This document shows, piece by piece, positions 43,179 through 51,514 of a stretch of DNA of 64,000 nucleotides. Source of the stretch: UBA10205 sp035289625 (GTDB lineage Archaea; Iainarchaeota; Iainarchaeia; Iainarchaeales; Iainarchaeaceae); contig DATDWP010000021.1 of assembly GCA_035289625.1 (NCBI GenBank), positions 52,515 through 116,514 on the forward strand, read 5' to 3'. The notes under the pieces were generated by a model. The model made no database searches and was not told the DNA's origin. It saw nothing but the letters and a program-made list of their open reading frames with translations. Both the position numbers and the translations under genes were made by a program. How positions within the stretch are numbered: position 1 is the first letter of the stretch; each line of letters opens with the position of its first letter.

Positions 43179-44027
43179 ATGGGTTATGAAATTCCAAAAA
43201 ACCTCAAGTACGAGGAAAAAATACTCTTCAACCTCTCCATGTGGCAAGCAGCATGGCTCGGGGCCTTCGGAACACTCGCAGCAATAATTTTTTTCAAAAC
43301 ACCATTTGCATTTGAAATAAAAGCAATGCTCGGAATACTACTCCTACTCATTGGAGCAGGGTTTGCCTTCTTCAACTTCAAAGAATATGCAGACATGGTA
43401 ATTGGATTTCTTTCAAAGCCACGTGAAATAGGTTATCTTGACAAGGGGATGCAAAAATTTATCGAAGTAAAAGCAATTAGAGACAACACAATTACCTTGA
43501 ACAACGGAGCAATGAAATCCATTTTACAGGTTCAACCAATTAACTTCCACATCCTCTCCACAAGACAGCAGCAGGCAATAATCTCTGCATACAAGGACTT
43601 CCTCAATTCCCTTGACTTCCCGATACAAATTGTAATGAGAACTGTAAACCTTTCACTTGACGAGTATTTGCAACATTTGGAATTGAAAGTAAAAAAATCG
43701 AAGAGTGAAAAACTTCAAAGCCAATTCAACGATTTTGCCGAGTTTGTAAAAACTTACATTGAACAAAACGCAGTCAAGAATAGGTTATTTTACATTGTCA
43801 TCCCCGCAGGAGAAAAGGATTTCAAAAAGGCCTTGAGCCAATTGGAAATTCGCTCAAAGCTCTGCCAAGACAAATTAAAGAATTGCAATCTTTCAACAAA
43901 AAGGCTCTCGACAAACGAGCTTGTCTCAATGCTCGCAAGCTACTTTGAAGGATTCGTAGAAAACGGGAACGAATACCAAACACTTGTCACGCTACTTGAC
44001 AAAAAGCAAAAAGGGATAATTGCATGA
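43179..44027 (+). CDS. VirB3/PrgI-like membrane protein with soluble domain
   Basis: A 282-aa protein. The N-terminal 75 residues (IPKNLKYEEKILFNLSMWQAAWLGAFG with two helices) match the PrgI/VirB3 type. The remaining 200 residues (SILQVQPINFHILSTRQQQAIISAYKDFLNSLDFPIQIVMRT) resemble the N-terminal, non-ATPase domain of VirB4/TraC proteins. So the VirB4 N domain appears to be carried on VirB3 here. Its stop overlaps the start of the VirB4 ATPase gene by ATGA, supporting joint function. Confidence 0.7.
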   Translation: MGYEIPKNLKYEEKILFNLSMWQAAWLGAFGTLAAIIFFKTPFAFEIKAMLGILLLLIGAGFAFFNFKEYADMVIGFLSKPREIGYLDKGMQKFIEVKAIRDNTITLNNGAMKSILQVQPINFHILSTRQQQAIISAYKDFLNSLDFPIQIVMRTVNLSLDEYLQHLELKVKKSKSEKLQSQFNDFAEFVKTYIEQNAVKNRLFYIVIPAGEKDFKKALSQLEIRSKLCQDKLKNCNLSTKRLSTNELVSMLASYFEGFVENGNEYQTLVTLLDKKQKGIIA

Positions 44028-46279
44028 GTGAAAAAATATTGACAGAGTTAACAAGCCTGCTCAAGCCATCCTATGTCAAGAACGAACCTGATTTCTTGCA
44101 AGTAAATGAACAATTGACTAGAATTATAATGGCTGTCGGATATCCACGCACCATTAGGGAAGGTTGGTTGGATTCAATTATTTCCAGCGATGGAAATTTT
44201 GACATGAGCATCCACATAAAGCCCTCTAATATTGAAACAATCCTCACACAACTAAACCAAGAACTTGTAAAGCAAGAATCCGACCTAATGTCAGCACAAA
44301 TGAAAGGAATTGTAAATCCATCATTGAAAATCCAGCACCAAGATACAATGAATGTGCTGGATAAATTGCAAAAAGGAGAGGAAAAACTATTCAACATCTC
44401 CCTATACCTCGGAGCAAGGGCATATGACAAAGAAAAACTCGAATTACTCACTAAAAAAATACTCTCTGAGCTCAACTCAATGATGATAATTCCAAAAATC
44501 CCATTCCTGCGAATGGCTGACGGCGCAAAATCAATTTACCCAATACAAGAGGACAAATTAAACGCAAATAGGAACATTCCAAGCGATGCACTCGCAGCAT
44601 GTTTTCCATTCACAACCGCTTACCTAAACATTGATACTGATGGTATTCTATTCGGCTTGAACAAAAACAACAATATTCCAATTATCCTTGACCCATACAA
44701 ATTTGCAAATTATAACGGCCTTATTTTAGGAACTTCGGGTGGCGGAAAGAGCGTCACTGCCAAACTATTTATTTTACGAAACCTATTACGCGGAGTAAAA
44801 ACAATAATAATTGACCCCCAAGGCGAATACGCAGAACTCACCACCAACCACAACGGCCAATTAATAGAAATCCACAGGGACAGCGACACCATCATCAATC
44901 CCTTTGATTTAATGGGTGCCGATTTTGGGGAAAAAACAATTTCCCTAATGGATTTATTCAAAATAATGTGCGGAGACCTAACCGAAGTACAAAAAAACAT
45001 TCTAGACAAAGCCGTGCACAAAGCCTACGAACAAAAAGGCATTATACACAACAACCCCGAATCATGGATAAGAGAACCACCCATAATGGAAGACCTCTAC
45101 AACGAAATACTAAAAGAAAAGAAAACCGCTACAAGACAAGAGCGCATGACCTACGAGGCCCTCGAAAACAGGCTTAGAATATACGTAAAAGGCTCTTTTT
45201 CCTTCATCAACAAGCAAACAAACCTAGACATTACAAACGACCTCATCTGCTTTAACATAGTCAACATGCCGGGACAAATAAAACCCATCATGATGTATTT
45301 GATAATGGATTTTGTCCACAAAAAAATGAACAAAGACAAAGAACGCAAAACCCTCGTAATAGACGAAGCATGGTCACTACTGCGCTTTGCAGAAAACGCA
45401 AAAACAATCTTCGAACTCATAAAAACCGCAAGAAAATTCGGCCTAGGAATCATAGTAATAACCCAAGAAGTCGAAGACCTACTCTCATCCACAGCAGGAA
45501 AAACCATTCTAGCAAACACCGCATGGAAATTCCTCTCAAGACAAGAACCCGCCGCCATAGAGGAACTCGTAGAAAAATTCCATTTGAACAACGAAGAACA
45601 AAACTACCTACTCACAGCAATGCCCGGAGAAGGACTATTATTCGCCATGAACGACCACATACCACTAAAAGTCGTGCCCTCACCCGAAGAATACCAACTC
45701 ATCACCACAAACCCAGATGAAATAAGAAAAAGGGAAGAAAAACTCAAAGAACTCGACCCCAAAGAAACCGAAAACATGGAAGCGTACAAAAAAGAAAAAA
45801 ATTACTACCCATTAAAAGGATTGAACCCCAACCAAATTACTTTTTTAAAAGAAAACAATTTTATAGAAGCACGCTTACGCGGCCTTGAAGAATACTCACA
45901 ATGGTTCCTAATCAAAAAACCAACCACAAACGAAAGCATAGAACACTACTTCATGGTCCAAACAATAGCAGAAGAACTGCGCAAGTACACCCAAAGCGTC
46001 GTAACACAATCAAGCTTTGGGCCAGACATCGTATTCCAAATCCAAACCAACGAAAACCAATTTGACTGGTATGCAATAGAAATAGAAACAGGCAGCCAAG
46101 CAAGAAATTACACCGACCTCGAACTAAAAACACTCAAAAATACATCCAATGAAAAACCAAAATACAAAGAATGGTTCTACATAGTAACCGACAGGCACCA
46201 AAAACCAAAATACGAAAAATACCACACAACCTACACCCGCACAGAAGCAAAAGAAAAAATAAAAGGGCTATTCAGGTGA
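44024..46279 (+). CDS. VirB4-like type IV secretion ATPase with C-terminal nuclease-like extension
   Basis: A 751-aa protein. Walker A is GTSGGGKS (residues 236-243), Walker B LVIDEAW (443-449), followed by VITQEVEDLL, as in the HerA/VirB4 family that powers DNA or protein transfer. Residues about 600-751 are not part of VirB4. They contain a winged-helix-like segment, then PDIVF (666-670) and WYAIEIETG (681-689), a D-x(n)-ExE pattern similar to PD-(D/E)xK or replication-relaxation domains. Composition is even across the gene. It is the last gene of the secretion run; no coupling protein or relaxase is visible nearby. Confidence 0.78.
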   Translation: MSEKILTELTSLLKPSYVKNEPDFLQVNEQLTRIIMAVGYPRTIREGWLDSIISSDGNFDMSIHIKPSNIETILTQLNQELVKQESDLMSAQMKGIVNPSLKIQHQDTMNVLDKLQKGEEKLFNISLYLGARAYDKEKLELLTKKILSELNSMMIIPKIPFLRMADGAKSIYPIQEDKLNANRNIPSDALAACFPFTTAYLNIDTDGILFGLNKNNNIPIILDPYKFANYNGLILGTSGGGKSVTAKLFILRNLLRGVKTIIIDPQGEYAELTTNHNGQLIEIHRDSDTIINPFDLMGADFGEKTISLMDLFKIMCGDLTEVQKNILDKAVHKAYEQKGIIHNNPESWIREPPIMEDLYNEILKEKKTATRQERMTYEALENRLRIYVKGSFSFINKQTNLDITNDLICFNIVNMPGQIKPIMMYLIMDFVHKKMNKDKERKTLVIDEAWSLLRFAENAKTIFELIKTARKFGLGIIVITQEVEDLLSSTAGKTILANTAWKFLSRQEPAAIEELVEKFHLNNEEQNYLLTAMPGEGLLFAMNDHIPLKVVPSPEEYQLITTNPDEIRKREEKLKELDPKETENMEAYKKEKNYYPLKGLNPNQITFLKENNFIEARLRGLEEYSQWFLIKKPTTNESIEHYFMVQTIAEELRKYTQSVVTQSSFGPDIVFQIQTNENQFDWYAIEIETGSQARNYTDLELKTLKNTSNEKPKYKEWFYIVTDRHQKPKYEKYHTTYTRTEAKEKIKGLFR

Positions 46280-46306
46280 ACAACAATGAACACTAATATT
46301 AATGTT

Positions 46307-46323
46307 ATAAATATGATAAATAT
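46307..46323 (+). repeat. Tandem ATAAATAT repeat upstream of vapBC
   Basis: ATAAATAT occurs twice, separated by one G, within an AT-rich promoter region 40-55 bp before the antitoxin start. Such repeats are common operators for self-regulated toxin-antitoxin operons; it may also include the TATA box. Confidence 0.35.
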
Positions 46324-46361
46324 TATAAACTACTTCAGGGGTAATATGTATGGGTGATGTA

Positions 46362-46589
46362 ATGGCGTCAGTTTCAGTTTCTGTTCCGGATGAGATGAAG
46401 CGAAAGCTCGAAAAGTTCGATACCGTGAATTGGTCAGCAGTGGCAAGAAAGGCCTTTGAAAGCGAACTCTCAAAGCTAGAGTTAATGGATAAACTCACTT
46501 CAAAATCAAAGGCAACAGACAAAGACATCAAGGAACTCTCAAAAAAGATAAAGGCAGGAATGACACAGTGGCATAACCAAATGAGCTGA
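46362..46589 (+). CDS. vapB: VapB-like antitoxin
   Basis: A 75-aa protein starting at the ATG at 46362 behind GGGTGAT; an ATG at 46350 is less likely. The N-terminal part ASVSVSVPDEMKRKLEKFDTVNWSAVARKAFESEL is a ribbon-helix-helix DNA-binding domain. The charged C-terminal tail would wrap the toxin. It ends 5 bp before the PIN-domain toxin gene, the standard VapBC order. Confidence 0.82.
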   Translation: MASVSVSVPDEMKRKLEKFDTVNWSAVARKAFESELSKLELMDKLTSKSKATDKDIKELSKKIKAGMTQWHNQMS

Positions 46590-46594
46590 ACAAA

Positions 46595-47008
46595 ATGGCA
46601 TACACAGTAGACACAAATATCGTAGTGGCAGCCATACTAAGGAAAGGAGACACCCGAAGAATAATATTCTCAAAAAACTTCGAACTTTACTCCCCAGACA
46701 GATTAGAGCACGAAGTTTTGAAGCACTCGGAAGAATTCATGAAAAAAGCCAACATGACAAAAGAAGAATTCCTAACGGCTGTCGAATTGGCACTCGAAAA
46801 CATTACAATTCTCCCAATAGAGGAGTACGTTCTATTCAAAGAGCAAGCCCAAAAACTTTGCCCAAAAGGACACGAAAACGACTGGCCATTCCTCGCACTC
46901 GCACTAAAATACGACACCCCACTCTGGACAAACGACATAGCATTGCACAAGCAAAAAGAAGTCAAAATCGTGACTACAAAAGAGCTGATAGAAAAAATTG
47001 ATGAGTAA
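46595..47008 (+). CDS. vapC: VapC-like PIN-domain toxin
   Basis: A 137-aa PIN-domain protein. Acidic metal ligands occur at YTVDTNIVV (D6), RLEHEV (E about 35), ENDWPFLALAL (D about 95) and LWTNDIAL (D about 113). PIN toxins cut RNA, often tRNA or rRNA. It follows the VapB-like antitoxin by 5 bp, so activity is expected to be held by that partner. Both may stabilise the surrounding accessory element, which is inference. Confidence 0.85.
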   Translation: MAYTVDTNIVVAAILRKGDTRRIIFSKNFELYSPDRLEHEVLKHSEEFMKKANMTKEEFLTAVELALENITILPIEEYVLFKEQAQKLCPKGHENDWPFLALALKYDTPLWTNDIALHKQKEVKIVTTKELIEKIDE

Positions 47009-47062
47009 ACCAATCAAAGACTTAGAAATAATTAAATAGACCCAAAGATATCCTACTTTACC

Positions 47063-47666
47063 ATGAAGAAAAACAAACCAAAAGCTCCACCGTTCAAATT
47101 GATTGATGTGGGTGCGGGTTGGTGGGAAGGCCCAGCAGCAAATTTTGCAAGGCAACTCCAAAGAAAAAACCTTCCTGGCCGAGTAATGGCAGTTGAACAA
47201 ATGAAAAAGCCAGAATACACAGTGCCTTCAAACATGTCTTACATTCAAGGCGATGCCCTAACCTATTTAGAGCGCGCCCCCCCCCAATATAACAAAATCA
47301 GTAACTGACGATTACTTTTTCCATTTCGCAATGTGGGGCAAAGGGGGCACAAGTAAAATACAAAAAACAATAAGAGAAGTGGAATCAGCACTAGAGGGTC
47401 ATGGTTCAATGCCAGATTTAATTAGAAACGAATCAAGATATATCAATAATGTAAAAAAAATCCTCATCCCAGGAGGAAAATTCCTAATAACAACCGACTC
47501 AAAACAAGCACCAGGAATCAGCATTGCGCTACAAAAAGCAGGTTTCAAAGTAACAACACGCGAATTAAAACCGCAAGAAATACAAGCAAAAGGTTCAAAA
47601 TGGGCAAAAAACGAAATCACAGAAGGAAGACAAGTAATCAGAATAATAGCACAAAAACCAAAATAA
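47063..47666 (+). pseudogene. SAM-methyltransferase-like gene split at a 9-C tract
   Basis: The first frame (47063-47308) encodes FKLIDVGAGWWEGPAANFA, a SAM-binding motif I, and VMAVEQMKK, then stops soon after a run of nine C at 47277-47285. The following frame continues the fold without a stop (VTDDYFFHFAMWGKGGT, then ILIPGGKFLITTDS and a final basic part). Eight C would keep both halves in one frame (about 200 aa). So this is an assembly error, a mutated gene, a phase-variable tract or a programmed +1 shift. Confidence 0.7.
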
Positions 47667-47668
47667 CC

Positions 47669-48394
47669 CTACTTTTTGGTTTTAAGAATCGGACGAGCAC
47701 TGATTAAAGCAATTATACTATCTGAGGAGCGAAGGAATTTTTCATTAGCCAATTCAAAACCATGATTTTGCAAGATAGTAAACACACCCCTTAACTTTTC
47801 AATTTCTGAAACGATTCCAGTTAAAATAAGCCTGGATTTTTCCGAATTCACAATTGACCTTCTCGCCTCAGGAAGAAAATCATTCAAATAACCCGGACTA
47901 AGCCCTACATTGCAAGAAATTATTATGTTTTGCGAATTATTCAATATAGGCAATTTTTTTGCCGTTGCAGTAACAAAATGAATATTTTGCACTTGCTCTT
48001 TTTTAGCCAAATTTCTAGCCTCTCTATTCATTTCATGCGCAAAATCAACAGCCACAACCCTACCATTAGGAACAACAAATTTTGCCAAATAACATTCAAC
48101 TACACTTGTCCCAGAACCCACACTAAGAACATTATAATCAGAACGAAATCTACACTGTTCTAAAATATAATTAGAATTGAATTTTGCTATCTAAAACCCA
48201 AGAATCCTGTTAAAATGGGGAGCAACCTTATTCCACCCCCCCATCAACTTCAATTCATCTCCACCAGTATCCTCCAAACCAACCTCTTTATACTTTTTAG
48301 AAGCAAAATCAAACTCACTAGGAACCGGATCCTTTAACCCCGCATTCTCTTTAAGCCACTGGGAAACCGCCGGCCTACCATGCTTTTTAATCAT
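47669..48394 (-). pseudogene. Class I methyltransferase with one in-frame TAG codon
   Basis: From ATG 48394 a 67-residue frame ends at TAG 48193-48191. The same frame then continues without interruption for 173 codons to 47669. The two parts read as one protein: GGWNKVAPHFNRILGF, stop, IAKFNSNYILEQC, then VLSVGSGTSVVECYLAK (SAM motif I) and VVAVDFAHEM. The N-terminal part is typical of methyltransferase lead-in helices, so the TAG interrupts a real gene. Nonsense mutation is the simplest reading; readthrough cannot be excluded. It is convergent with the other broken methyltransferase. Confidence 0.72.
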
Positions 48395-48426
48395 AGTAAT
48401 TGAGAAGAATTCAAAACTATATAATC

Positions 48427-48666
48427 TTATTTGAGTGAAAGAACCGTCACTTCTTTTGCTTTACCCAAAGTTTCAATAAATAATTTTACTACTCTAACCC
48501 CGGGGTCTTTTCTTTTAATTTCACGGGTAGAAAGGGCTTGTGGTGTAATTCCGAGTGCGTGGGCAAAGTCGTTTTGGGGTAAGTTTAGTTCTTCGCGGAT
48601 TTTCTTCATCTCCTGCCCCGGATGATTCGAGAACACTATTCTTTCACATAAAATTGCCCTGTTCAC
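48427..48666 (-). CDS. XRE-type helix-turn-helix protein
   Basis: A 79-aa protein. The HTH covers KKIREELNLPQNDFAHALGITPQALSTREIKRK, followed by GVRVVKLFIETL. A GTG at 48666 overlaps the upstream gene's stop by GTGA and is taken as the start; ATG 48609 would give the bare domain. Such proteins repress mobile-element or defence promoters. It is the second gene of a minus-strand set starting with the TrmB-like regulator. Confidence 0.72.
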   Translation of the reverse strand: MNRAILCERIVFSNHPGQEMKKIREELNLPQNDFAHALGITPQALSTREIKRKDPGVRVVKLFIETLGKAKEVTVLSLK

Positions 48667-49175
48667 CTGTAAGCCACTTCCCAATTTTTGAGTTTTTCTT
48701 TTTCAACATCACGCAATTGTTGGTCAACAACCCTTTTGAGAGTAAGCAATTTTTCAGTATCATGGATCGCCTCCCGATTTTTCTTCACCAAAAGCCTCTG
48801 CTGACCCCCATCCCTTTTAACCAAATAAAGCTCCCCACTAAGACCACTAGAATTCTCCAACAAACCCACAACCTTACCCTTCCCCGCCTCAAGCTTGGCA
48901 ACAACCCTCTTCAAATGCAAAGAATAATCCTGAACAGGACTCGAAGCAAAATAACCCACAGGCCGAAAACTCGTCCTTTTAACCAAACCATAAACCCCAA
49001 GCTCATGAATCATCTTGTAAACCGTAGCCCTCGACATACAAGTCTCACCAACAATCTCCTCAACAGTCTTAGGCTCAACCCGCCACAACAACTTATAAAC
49101 AAGAGCATGAGTAACCGAAAACTCCGGAAACAAATGCCTAAAATAACCCCACAACAAATCCACATCAGGATCCAT
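48663..49175 (-). CDS. Winged-helix (TrmB-like) regulator
   Basis: A 170-aa protein. Residues about 18-75 form a winged helix (FSVTHALVYKLLWRVEPKTVEEIVGETCMSRATVYKMIHELGVYGLVKR). The rest is helical with a dimerisation coil (LLTLKRVVDQQLRDVEKEKLKNWE). It resembles archaeal TrmB/PadR-like regulators without a clear ligand domain. It heads a minus-strand operon with the XRE protein and the TAG-interrupted methyltransferase. Confidence 0.7.
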   Translation of the reverse strand: MDPDVDLLWGYFRHLFPEFSVTHALVYKLLWRVEPKTVEEIVGETCMSRATVYKMIHELGVYGLVKRTSFRPVGYFASSPVQDYSLHLKRVVAKLEAGKGKVVGLLENSSGLSGELYLVKRDGGQQRLLVKKNREAIHDTEKLLTLKRVVDQQLRDVEKEKLKNWEVAYR

Positions 49176-49343
49176 TAGCCCCCAAAACCCCCCATAATTA
49201 ACTAATACACACTTCTCCGTTAATATTCCTTAGGTTGAACACACATCAACAAAACAGTTGATAAAAAACAACACAAAACACGCAAACACCAGCACAGCCT
49301 TCAACACCCCAAAAGAAGGAACAAACCCTAAAAAAAGAGTGAA

Positions 49344-49366
49344 TTGCCCTGAAACCACTAGGGCAA
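49344..49366 (+). promoter_or_regulatory. Palindromic hairpin in intergenic region
   Basis: TTGCCCT and AGGGCAA form a 7-bp stem with a 9-nt loop, about 57 bp before the zinc-ribbon gene and 170 bp from the divergent regulator. It could be an operator for that regulator. The remainder of the 49176-49422 gap shows no further gene. Confidence 0.35.
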
Positions 49367-49422
49367 GGTTAAAAGAAATAATACGCCCAAAAATGAATAA
49401 GGTGGATTAAATAGGCGTAACA

Positions 49423-49566
49423 ATGAAAATAGTAGAGGCACGGAGCGGCCTCATGGAATGCCCCGAATGCGGACACAGACAATTCGCAAACACGAAGCGC
49501 AAAGGCAGAATCAACCAACCTACAAACGCATTAGAATGCCCCAACTGCCAACAAATAACCAATTGA
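49423..49566 (+). CDS. Small zinc-ribbon protein, 47 aa
   Basis: A 47-aa protein with two knuckles, CPEC (residues 13-16) and CPNC (residues 40-43), separated by a basic segment containing FANTKRKGRINQP. It is a complete four-cysteine zinc ribbon and probably binds nucleic acid. It precedes the type I restriction operon by 53 bp on the same strand. Confidence 0.6.
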   Translation: MKIVEARSGLMECPECGHRQFANTKRKGRINQPTNALECPNCQQITN

Positions 49567-49619
49567 TTTGAAGGACCCGGTACTAACCGTTACATAAAAA
49601 ACAATAAGGAGGTGCAGAA

Positions 49620-50306
49620 ATGAATGGAAAAATTGAATTTGAAAAAATTGATACTCTTGGATTAAATCTCAAGAATTTTTTAGAAGAAGTAAAAAAAAAT
49701 TATCGGCCTTTTGACCCAGGCAACTATTTGTATAAGAAATTGATGGCGATACCATTTGATGATTATTACTCTAAAAACCATTTGGAGTTGATTTATGTTA
49801 CCTTGTCCGCTTGGAACATGAATTCAAGAGGTGCAAAACTTTCAGAATTTGAGGATTTTTGTGGATCTATTATTTCAAAAAAGAATGAAATTGAATCACT
49901 ACGCAAATACGAATGTGGAAAAATAAAGGCATTTGAAATACCAGAAATATTGGCACAAATAGAACAGCTGTTTAGTTCATTAAAACTCGTGGGAACAAAC
50001 AAAAACGGAAAAGAAAAACCACGGCTTGTTACTTTTTCAAAAACGATGCATTTTTTACTCCCAAATTTATTCATGCCAATTGACAGAACTTACACTTTAA
50101 GATTTTTTTACAATAATACGAATGTCCCTCAAAAAATTGCAAAACAATTTGAAAAACACAATCAAATTTTTTTGGCTGCAAATCTGTTCGCACAAAAACA
50201 TAATCTCACTCAATATCTTGATACAAAATGGAACTTAAACAAACCGAAAATAATTGACAATTTGATTATTGGACACCAAAGACTGCAAAGGAAAGGAAAA
50301 AAATGA
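49620..50306 (+). CDS. Hypothetical protein heading the defence operon
   Basis: A 228-aa soluble protein that I do not recognise. Notable segments are TLSAWNMNSRGAKLSEFEDF and FSKTMHFLLPNLFMPIDRTYTLRFF, which recall the helix-hairpin-helix region of DNA glycosylase-like folds, but this is only an impression. GGAGGTG lies 8 bp before the ATG. Its stop overlaps the start of the RecB-like nuclease gene by ATGA, so they are translated together. It is the first gene of the operon that includes HsdM, HsdS and HsdR. Confidence 0.6.
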   Translation: MNGKIEFEKIDTLGLNLKNFLEEVKKNYRPFDPGNYLYKKLMAIPFDDYYSKNHLELIYVTLSAWNMNSRGAKLSEFEDFCGSIISKKNEIESLRKYECGKIKAFEIPEILAQIEQLFSSLKLVGTNKNGKEKPRLVTFSKTMHFLLPNLFMPIDRTYTLRFFYNNTNVPQKIAKQFEKHNQIFLAANLFAQKHNLTQYLDTKWNLNKPKIIDNLIIGHQRLQRKGKK

Positions 50307-51499
50307 TTTACTCTCACTCTCGTTTAGCTTGTTTCGAGCAGTGCCCTAAGAAGTTTGAGTACAAATACATTCAAAGGATTGTCATTCCTGAAAAAGTTTC
50401 AATTGAGGCGTTCATGGGGAAGGCCGTCCATTCCACTCTTGAGAAGCTTTTCCGCGATTTGCAGCACACGAAGAAAAATTCTTTGCACGAGCTCCTCGCC
50501 TATTATGAGAAGATTTGGAATGAAGACTGGAACGACGAAATTGCAATTAACAAGGAAGGATTGACGAAAGAGCATTATTTCGAACTTGGCAAAAAGTGTG
50601 TTACCAACTTTTATGAGAAAAATCATCCTTTTGAGAAAGGAAAAGTATTAGGAATCGAACAAAAAATAACACTAGACCTCAATGGAGATGGCAAACACAA
50701 GCTCACAGGATATATAGATTTGTTTATGGAAGCTGGGAAAAACCACTTCCAGATTCACGATTACAAAACTTATGGTAAGCTACCCGAACAATCAAAGATA
50801 GAAAAAGACGAGCAACTTGCAATTTACCAAATGTGGGTCGAAAAAGAATTCCCTGAGGCTAAGAAAGTTGACCTAATTTGGCATTACGTGGTATTTCAGC
50901 GAGAAGGAATATCACATCGGAACAAGGCCGAACTTGAGAAAATCAAAAAACGCCTTATAGGCCTAATAAATAAGATAGAATCAACAGAACACTACCAAAC
51001 CAACTCTGGCCCCCTCTGCAGTTACTGCTCATACAAGCCAATCTGCCCAGCCTGGGCACATGGACAAGAACTCAAGAAACTTGAACCAAAACAGTATAGC
51101 CAAGAGGAAGGCGTGAAACTCGCAGACGCATACGCAAAGGTTTACCAAGAAAAAAAGGCATTAATGGAAAAAATCGAGAACGAAATGGACTCACTCAAGG
51201 CACAAATCTTTGACTACGCAAAACAACACGGTTACGAAGTGGTGCAAGGAACCACACACACGCTCAAACTCAAATCCACCGAACGCCTCAAATTCCCAAG
51301 CAAAGGAAGCAAAGAAAGAACCCAACTCGACGACCTCATAAAAAAACACAACTTCTGGATGGAAGTATCAGAACTAGACACACACAAAATGGGGCACTAC
51401 CTCCAAGAAGGCATATTTGACAAAAACGCAGAAAAAGAACTCAAAAAATACATAGATAAAACCGAGACAAAAATGATATTTGTAAGCAAACTGAAATAG
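50303..51499 (+). CDS. RecB/Cas4-like PD-(D/E)xK nuclease
   Basis: A 398-aa protein. It begins SHSRLACFEQCPKKFEYKYIQ, the first RecB-family motif, with a Cys. GKAVHSTLEKLF carries the active-site His. FQIHDYKTYGK (about residue 150) provides the Asp and Lys, and QLAIYQMWVEK is the QxxxY motif. Three cysteines in CSYCSYKPICPAW join the first to form an Fe-S cluster, as in Cas4 and AddB. The last 130 residues are a coiled coil plus an unrecognised domain. It lies between an unknown gene and HsdM; its role is likely DNA end processing in defence. Confidence 0.85.
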   Translation: MIYSHSRLACFEQCPKKFEYKYIQRIVIPEKVSIEAFMGKAVHSTLEKLFRDLQHTKKNSLHELLAYYEKIWNEDWNDEIAINKEGLTKEHYFELGKKCVTNFYEKNHPFEKGKVLGIEQKITLDLNGDGKHKLTGYIDLFMEAGKNHFQIHDYKTYGKLPEQSKIEKDEQLAIYQMWVEKEFPEAKKVDLIWHYVVFQREGISHRNKAELEKIKKRLIGLINKIESTEHYQTNSGPLCSYCSYKPICPAWAHGQELKKLEPKQYSQEEGVKLADAYAKVYQEKKALMEKIENEMDSLKAQIFDYAKQHGYEVVQGTTHTLKLKSTERLKFPSKGSKERTQLDDLIKKHNFWMEVSELDTHKMGHYLQEGIFDKNAEKELKKYIDKTETKMIFVSKLK

Positions 51500-51514
51500 G
51501 TTAGGGATTTTATA

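Noticed and set aside
46601..47008. Treating the PIN gene at 57765 as a second VapBC
   Set aside because: It has no neighbouring antitoxin and is translationally coupled to an EVE gene, unlike vapC at 46595.
48191..48193. Pyrrolysine at the TAG codon
   Set aside because: No PylS, PylT or Pyl biosynthesis gene is visible in the window, and neighbouring genes also show damage; a nonsense mutation is simpler.
48555..49178. A long plus-strand open frame over the regulator genes
   Set aside because: It is the antisense of the XRE and winged-helix genes, whose domains are clear; the translated product is low-complexity and has no recognisable fold.
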